Positions 5,833-9,766 of a DNA stretch of 9,766 nucleotides are shown here, piece after piece. The DNA lies in assembly GCA_016195205.1 (NCBI GenBank), contig JACQAB010000069.1, forward strand, positions 1 to 9,766, given 5' to 3'. Positions within the stretch are counted from its first letter, which is position 1; each line of letters begins with the position of its first letter. The stretch comes from Pseudomonadota bacterium (GTDB lineage Bacteria > Pseudomonadota > Alphaproteobacteria > UBA9219 > RGZA01). A program made the position numbers and the translations under genes. The notes beneath the pieces were generated by a model. The model was given only the letters and a program-made list of their open reading frames with translations, was not told the DNA's origin and did no database searches.

Positions 5833-7845
5833 GCTGGGTTTCCACGTCACGAAGATTATTACAAACTGATGGCGCAATCGCGCCGTCCAGCGGGGGTGTT
5901 GGTTCATTCGCCAACGATCAACCAGCATCTGGGTTTTTGGGTGCCGCCCGAGCATGCGTTGGATTATAAGCCATGGATTGGGGAAATTGAAAAATTCATT
6001 CTTGAACTCTATAGCGATCTTAAACAAAAAGGACTTAACCCCATCGTGCCGGGTTTGGGAAAAGAACCTGGGCGGATTTATCTACTCAACAACAGTTATG
6101 CTTTAAAAGATGGAGAGCCTGTAAGAGATGCCGGCGGCAAATTTTTGCCAACGCTTATTAAAGACCATTCCACCCGCAACCAAACTTTTACCCTCGCTTT
6201 TACTTGGCATGGCGTGCCGGTGACAGCCCGGTTTGGGATGCTGGATGAAGCCTTCACTTTCACTACTTCCATTGACCTGTCGCAGAGAAGAATTCCCTTT
6301 GCAGCGAGACGTGATCTTTCCGCGGTTGACAGGCTGTTGCAACAGCCACTTCGGGCGCTGGATCAAATCGCGGCCCGTTACTATGAAGCTCCGCGCGGAG
6401 ACGAACCCACAAAAGCAGCCGAAAAAAGGGTTCTAGCCGAAGCCTATAACGATATTTACCGCACCATCTGGAACAGTCTGTATGAACAGGTTTATGCCGA
6501 GCCTTACAAAAGAATAGATCGAAAGAAATTGGGCGAAGTTATTGTTGATTTCCGCAGCCTGGTTTTGCGCCGCGCGGGCCAAAAGCATTTCTTTACCATG
6601 GCCGGTCAGGAGCCGGAGAAGAAAACAGGGAAACGGCGGCGCGGGGCTTTTCCGCGCGGCGAAGACGTGCGCTGCGCCAGAGCGATAGCCCCTTTCATGC
6701 AGGCGGAATTTTCCGAAGATGAATCCCCCACTCGCCGCGAAGTCAGCATCTCGAAATTCACGGGCGATCATGTTTACGCCACTGCCCTGGGCGCGCAGCC
6801 AACCGGCGCACGCGATATAGAGGAACCCCTTACCTTCCTGCTTCTCGCCGCCAACGACGAGCCCGAGCGCACCAGCTGGCTGTTGGATTTGATGCACCTG
6901 CTGGGCACGCTGCGGATCGCGGCGCTGAAGGATCTGGATCGTTTGAGCCGGTCTGGCGTTCAGCTGCGTGAGCTGGAAGAAGAGATTGAGGCGATTGCCC
7001 GCGAAGCGCAGGGGCAAGGCCCCGAGGGATTGGCAGCCGCGCTTGACAGGCTAAGAGAAAAAGTTCCGGAATTTTCCAAGCGCCACGCCAAAATCGGCCA
7101 GCAGGAAGACGAAGACAAAAGGGGCAAAATCGTGGGCGGACTAGCCACGCGCGTGGAGCGGTCGGAATACTACCAGGAGCAGTTCGAAAAACTGACGGGA
7201 CATTTGGGAATTGAAGAAATCAGCGGTTTTGTGTCGTACCAGAAAGCGGTGATTGGCCGCCTGGGCGGTCTTCACGAACTCATCAAGCTGATCGGCAAGC
7301 GTTTTGCGCGTGTCCAGCAGACGCTGAATTTGCTGACCGGGCAACAGCAGATGGCGGAGTCCATACAAACAACAGGAACCAGCGCAGAAATGTTGCAGCT
7401 AATAGACTATGGTTTTTGGCAGGTTCTATTTGCGGTCTATGGTCCAGAAATTCCCCTGAGGATGATAGAGAGTCATCCCATACTTAAGCACCTCGCTGAA
7501 GAACGGGCTCCTTTGCACGCATTTTATATCCGAGTTGGTTTTTTTATTGTTGGTACTTTAGCCGCCTATCGTCACTGGATATTTCCTAAGACTCGTCGTT
7601 GGCTGTGGAGATTTGTCAAACAAAGCGGTGTATCCGTAGGAAGACGCGGTATAGCTATAGGAAGAAATACGATAACAATTACCAGGCGGGGTCTAGGCTG
7701 GACACGAGCAGCAATGGAAGTGTCATTATCAAAAACCAGAAGATTGGCGCGATACCGCTATGCTCTTACACGCTATCGTTTAAGAACAGGCCGTTCGCCT
7801 GCCCAGCTACGCGGCACACGTCGCCGCAGTCAACTGGATCCATAG
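5827..7845 (+). CDS. Uncharacterised 672-residue protein, helical core and Arg-rich C-terminus
   Basis: I do not recognise a named family with certainty. Residues 1-310 look like a soluble mixed domain, including LAFTWHGVPVTARFG and FTFTTSIDL. About 335-375 holds FLLLAANDEPERTSWLLDLM and LGTLRIAALKDLDRL. About 378-500 is strongly helical, likely coiled coil, with IVGGLATRVERSEYYQEQFE and GFVSYQKAVIGRLGGLHEL. One membrane segment follows at about 563-585 (RVGFFIVGTLAAY). The tail (586-672) is very basic, ending in ARYRYALTRYRLRTGRS (641-657). The order 'helical hairpin, YY..., SY...RL..., membrane helix' recalls DUF3422 membrane-anchored proteins, but this is from memory and weak. Start ATG 5827 lies in a tandem repeat with only GAG upstream as Shine-Dalgarno; the frame is closed by a TAG at 5770. 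GC content is visibly lower in the 3' quarter. Confidence 0.8.
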   Translation: MAAGFPRHEDYYKLMAQSRRPAGVLVHSPTINQHLGFWVPPEHALDYKPWIGEIEKFILELYSDLKQKGLNPIVPGLGKEPGRIYLLNNSYALKDGEPVRDAGGKFLPTLIKDHSTRNQTFTLAFTWHGVPVTARFGMLDEAFTFTTSIDLSQRRIPFAARRDLSAVDRLLQQPLRALDQIAARYYEAPRGDEPTKAAEKRVLAEAYNDIYRTIWNSLYEQVYAEPYKRIDRKKLGEVIVDFRSLVLRRAGQKHFFTMAGQEPEKKTGKRRRGAFPRGEDVRCARAIAPFMQAEFSEDESPTRREVSISKFTGDHVYATALGAQPTGARDIEEPLTFLLLAANDEPERTSWLLDLMHLLGTLRIAALKDLDRLSRSGVQLRELEEEIEAIAREAQGQGPEGLAAALDRLREKVPEFSKRHAKIGQQEDEDKRGKIVGGLATRVERSEYYQEQFEKLTGHLGIEEISGFVSYQKAVIGRLGGLHELIKLIGKRFARVQQTLNLLTGQQQMAESIQTTGTSAEMLQLIDYGFWQVLFAVYGPEIPLRMIESHPILKHLAEERAPLHAFYIRVGFFIVGTLAAYRHWIFPKTRRWLWRFVKQSGVSVGRRGIAIGRNTITITRRGLGWTRAAMEVSLSKTRRLARYRYALTRYRLRTGRSPAQLRGTRRRSQLDP

Positions 7846-7861
7846 TAAAACTTTTAAAAAT

Positions 7862-8029
7862 TCAGAGTTGCTTCCTAAAATCGGTTGACGTTTTAGAAGC
7901 GGAACCGTCCCCTCTTCTAATGGGGCCGTAGATATCGCCTCGTTTCCAAAGAAACCCCATTGTTCCGACTAACGCAACGGCACATGCCGCAAAAAATACG
8001 CCTATTTCTATTTTATCCTTGATGGTCAT
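7862..8029 (-). CDS. Small single-span membrane protein (55 residues)
   Basis: ATG 8029-8027 to TGA 7864-7862. The protein begins MTIKDKIEIG, has a hydrophobic segment at about 9-27 (GVFFAACAVALVGTMGFLW), and then a polar basic tail (KRGDIYGPIRRGDG onward). The start has an excellent Shine-Dalgarno, GGAGG, 8 bases upstream. Further upstream is a good promoter (TTGAAA, 17 bp, TAAATT). The ORF converges on the 672-residue gene, with 16 bases between their stops. A similar small ORF sits in the same place after the second copy. Function unknown; topology suggests a small inner-membrane protein. Confidence 0.68.
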   Translation of the reverse strand: MTIKDKIEIGVFFAACAVALVGTMGFLWKRGDIYGPIRRGDGSASKTSTDFRKQL

Positions 8030-8052
8030 GGATGTCGCCTCCGAGCGTCAAC

Positions 8053-8093
8053 AATTTAAAGCATGCTACCCTAAATTTCAATGATTAATACTT
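8053..8093 (-). promoter_or_regulatory. Promoter of the 55-residue membrane ORF
   Basis: Minus strand: -35 TTGAAA (8081-8076), 17-bp spacer, -10 TAAATT (8058-8053), about 24 bases before the start codon. The -35 lies in a 23-base block (8071-8093) that recurs at 9461-9483 with two mismatches, upstream of the second small ORF. Confidence 0.6.
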
Positions 8094-8264
8094 GCGCGCG
8101 TTAACTTTACGCCGAAGTATTTGATTTTATTTTCAGAAAACTAAGTTAACGCCACGGCCCTCGGCGCGCAGCCGACCGGCCCGCACGACGCGGAAGAGCC
8201 CATCACCCTCCTGCTGCTGGCCGCCAATGACGAGCCCGAGCGCACCAGCTGGCTGATCGATCTG

Positions 8265-9215
8265 ATGCACGTCTTGGGCACTTTAAGAATTCTGGCGCTG
8301 AAAGATTTAGATCGCTTGGTTCAGGCGGGCGGGCAGTTGAAAGGTTTGGAGCTGGAAATTGATCATATCGCGCGTCAAGCCCAGGGCAAGGGCGCTCCAG
8401 GGTTAGAGGCAGCGATTGAAAGGCTAAAAACTAAACTGCCGGAATTTACCCAGCGCCTTACCGAAATCGGCCAGCAGAAAGATGAAGAGGGCAAGAAGGT
8501 TGGGGACGGGGAAATTGTCGGCGGGCTGGCCCAGCGCGTGGTGCGTTCGGAATTCTACCAGGAACAGTTTGAAAGACTGACCAGGCTTTTGGGCATTGAA
8601 GAAATCGGCGGTTTTGTATCCTACGACAAGGCGGTGATCGGCCGCCTGGGCGGGTTGCATGAAATCATCCGGCTGATCGGAAAGGCGTTTGCAAGAATAC
8701 AAACCCGGCTTGGCCAAGGGCGTCAGCAGGTGGAATCTTCTGAAGCCGCAAAAGCGCGAGAACGAACCGTAGCAGAACAGATACGAACGAATGCTTTTCA
8801 AAAAGTTGCTGAAGTGGCCATTTTTTTAGGAATTTTTCCGGATGCTTTCAGTGCTTATTGGTGGAAATGGGCTGATGAAAAATCAAACGAAGAACAGAAA
8901 ATTGCTATTTTGGTTGGATCGTATGCTATCGGAATAATGATTATATTTAGACATAACTTTATCGCGGCAGGAAAAGCGCTGCTGAATACAAGAGCAGTTC
9001 AATTTGTTGGGAGAACCAGCATATCTATAACAAGAAATTTGGTAAGAATTCCGGGAATGGGAGTTCGCTGGGCGCGCGCGGCTGTACAGGTGGTATTACC
9101 TAACTCGAAAAAAGCTCGGTATTGCTATGCTCTTATGCGTTATCGTTTGAAAACTGGCCGTTCATATCCTGCACGAATAAGGATATCCCCAAATCGCAAT
9201 CAAGCGGAACCTTGA
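8265..9215 (+). CDS. 5'-truncated paralogue of the 672-residue protein
   Basis: An open frame of 316 codons from ATG 8265. Homology to the upstream gene actually begins at 8145, directly after an in-frame TAA, and matches that protein from its residue 316 onward. The first homologous part (40 codons, including PTGPHDAEEP and LAANDEPERTSWLIDLM) has no ATG. The N-terminal 315 residues of the paralogue have no counterpart. The core is closely similar (IVGGLAQRVVRSEFYQEQFE, GGFVSYDKAVIGRLGGLHE). The segment after it is unlike the first copy and has two probable membrane helices (about 181-199 and 212-228). The tail converges again (TSISITRNLV; KARYCYALMRYRLKTGRS, 283-300). There is no convincing Shine-Dalgarno at 8265. 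No internal stops are present. It is either a decaying duplicate or a shorter membrane protein with an unusual start. Confidence 0.6.
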   Translation: MHVLGTLRILALKDLDRLVQAGGQLKGLELEIDHIARQAQGKGAPGLEAAIERLKTKLPEFTQRLTEIGQQKDEEGKKVGDGEIVGGLAQRVVRSEFYQEQFERLTRLLGIEEIGGFVSYDKAVIGRLGGLHEIIRLIGKAFARIQTRLGQGRQQVESSEAAKARERTVAEQIRTNAFQKVAEVAIFLGIFPDAFSAYWWKWADEKSNEEQKIAILVGSYAIGIMIIFRHNFIAAGKALLNTRAVQFVGRTSISITRNLVRIPGMGVRWARAAVQVVLPNSKKARYCYALMRYRLKTGRSYPARIRISPNRNQAEP

Positions 9216-9229
9216 TGTAACCTTGCGTC

Positions 9230-9421
9230 CTAAAGAGTTGCTGCCGTCTGGGGTTGTTTGCCGGCGCGAACAGGTGCGCCAGCTTTGCGTGAAGGGGGTA
9301 CAGGGGAGGGGGGATTCTCACCTCGTTCAGCCAGATAGGGAAGCACGACACCTAAAGTTAGGGTTGTCACTCCTGTTGTTATAATTCCAACCCATTGGAT
9401 AACTGTATTTGATATTGCCAT
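9230..9421 (-). CDS. Small single-span membrane protein (63 residues), partner of second copy
   Basis: Minus-strand ORF ending in TAG 9232-9230, 14 bases from the stop of the convergent truncated paralogue. Two in-frame ATGs are close together. The second (9421-9419) has AGGAA 6 bases upstream. The first (9427-9425) lies directly against that AGGAA, so the second is preferred. The protein MAISNTVIQWVGIITTGV... has a hydrophobic span at about 8-29, then ERGENPPSP and a Pro/Lys/Arg tail. It shares layout, and an RG(D/E)...P stretch after the span, with the 55-residue ORF at 7862-8029; the overall identity is too low to prove homology. Function unknown. Confidence 0.55.
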   Translation of the reverse strand: MAISNTVIQWVGIITTGVTTLTLGVVLPYLAERGENPPSPVPPSRKAGAPVRAGKQPQTAATL

Positions 9422-9442
9422 AGCCATTTCCTTTCGGTTTCT

Positions 9443-9483
9443 TGCTTACCAGAAAACGGGCTAAATTTCAATATTTAATACTT
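9443..9483 (-). promoter_or_regulatory. Promoter-like block of the second small ORF
   Basis: Minus strand: TTGAAA (9471-9466), 17-bp spacer, TAAGCA (9448-9443). The -35 block 9461-9483 is nearly the same as 8071-8093 (21 of 23 bases). The -10 is a weaker match than in the first copy. Confidence 0.42.
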
Positions 9484-9653
9484 TCACGGCAGTTTAACTG
9501 CCTACGCGGCAGGGGCTAGGCCGCACATTTCGCCACCAGCGGGCGAAGGCGGGTTTTCAGGTCGGCTTCAGCGATGATTAACGTGCCCTAATGCCGATTG
9601 AATGGGAAGCCATGGCGGCGGTAAGCTATCCGGCAAAAGATTTAGGAATTAAA
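9484..9653. other. Intergenic region with a short dyad
   Basis: A 170-base gap. GGCAGTTTAACTGCC (9488-9502) is a perfect 7-base dyad around one T, upstream of the small-ORF promoter block; it could be a regulator site. GCGGC/GCCGC arms (near 9506-9524) could form a short hairpin. No RNA gene recognised. Confidence 0.4.
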
Positions 9654-9766
9654 ATGACCTCTACTGTTACGGCTTCAAACGAAAGCAAACCTGTTCATTG
9701 GAAAAAGCATGCGGTGGGCGCAGGGCTGTTTGCATTTACGGCTGCTCTTCTGGTTGCGCCAAAAGC
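9654..9766 (+). CDS. N-terminus of a putative membrane-anchored or exported protein (partial)
   Basis: An open frame running off the right edge; 37 codons are visible. It begins MTSTVTASNESKPVHWKKHA, followed by VGAGLFAFTAALLVAPKA. That is a polar N-terminus, a KK pair, then a hydrophobic stretch, typical of a signal anchor or membrane helix. ATG 9654 has AGGA 6 bases upstream (TTTAGGAATTAAA). In-frame ATGs at 9612 and 9591 would extend it by 14 or 21 residues but have poorer ribosome sites; the frame closes at a TAA at 9579. No family can be named from this fragment. Confidence 0.5.
   Translation, partial: MTSTVTASNESKPVHWKKHAVGAGLFAFTAALLVAPK

Larger units (their letters stand above)
7846..8144. 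other. Gap between the two paralogous copies
   Basis: About 300 bases between the stop of the 672-residue ORF and the start of homology of its second copy. It contains a 55-codon minus-strand ORF (7862-8029) and its promoter-like block (8053-8093). The rest, 8094-8144, is AT-rich and shows no gene; GTTAAC occurs at 8099-8104 and again at 8145-8150. The plus frame of the second copy is closed by a TAA at 8142-8144. Confidence 0.6.

Noticed and set aside
6433..7017. Minus-strand ORF (194 codons) within the large hypothetical gene
   Set aside because: It is a shadow frame. The plus-strand frame is the one conserved between the two paralogous copies.
9133..9351. 72-codon minus-strand ORF overlapping the end of the truncated paralogue
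   Set aside because: It overlaps both the paralogue's conserved tail and the better-supported small membrane ORF, and lacks a ribosome site.
5827..9483. Toxin-antitoxin, holin or defence module
   Set aside because: The large gene with a small membrane ORF is suggestive, but no catalytic or family motif supports any of these labels.

Overview
The window looks like an alphaproteobacterial chromosome. The strongest evidence is a circularly permuted, two-piece tmRNA gene (ssrA), whose acceptor half is encoded upstream of its coding half. This agrees with an alpha-type SspB adaptor and a divK-pleD cell-cycle/c-di-GMP signalling pair. The order within the class cannot be settled from this sequence.

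Left part (1-2633, mostly minus strand). The left edge holds a remnant of an ABC-F type ATPase gene that has lost everything upstream of its Walker B region. A palindromic dispersed repeat of the 'SWIPASAGMT' type (about 176-273) lies next to the break. Then, in minus-strand transcription order, come thyA, folA, ssrA with its own terminator, and sspB. ThyA and FolA form a two-gene operon: ThyA makes dTMP and oxidises methylene-THF to DHF, and FolA reduces DHF back to THF. ssrA and sspB are functionally linked: tmRNA adds a degradation tag to stalled proteins, and SspB carries tagged proteins to ClpXP.

Middle part (2634-5611). nhaA (plus strand, Na+/H+ antiporter) is divergent from thyA and meets pleD tail to tail with a 4-base overlap. 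divK and pleD lie head to tail on the minus strand, 6 bases apart. They encode a single-domain response regulator and a REC-REC-GGDEF diguanylate cyclase with an intact inhibitory site.

Right part (5612-9766) is an accessory-looking region that I cannot assign to a named system. It holds a 672-residue protein of unrecognised function (soluble N-terminal part, helical core, one membrane segment, Arg-rich tail). After it comes a diverged, 5'-truncated second copy of its 3' half. Just past each copy, on the opposite strand and ending 14-16 bases from it, is a small single-span membrane ORF. One of these (55 codons, 7862-8029) has a very good ribosome binding site and promoter. The two small ORFs share an upstream promoter-like block. 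The layout is best explained by an old tandem duplication of a module of about 1.4 kb, since diverged. A perfect 38-bp tandem duplication covers the start codon of the large gene. The window ends in the N-terminus of another putative membrane or exported protein.
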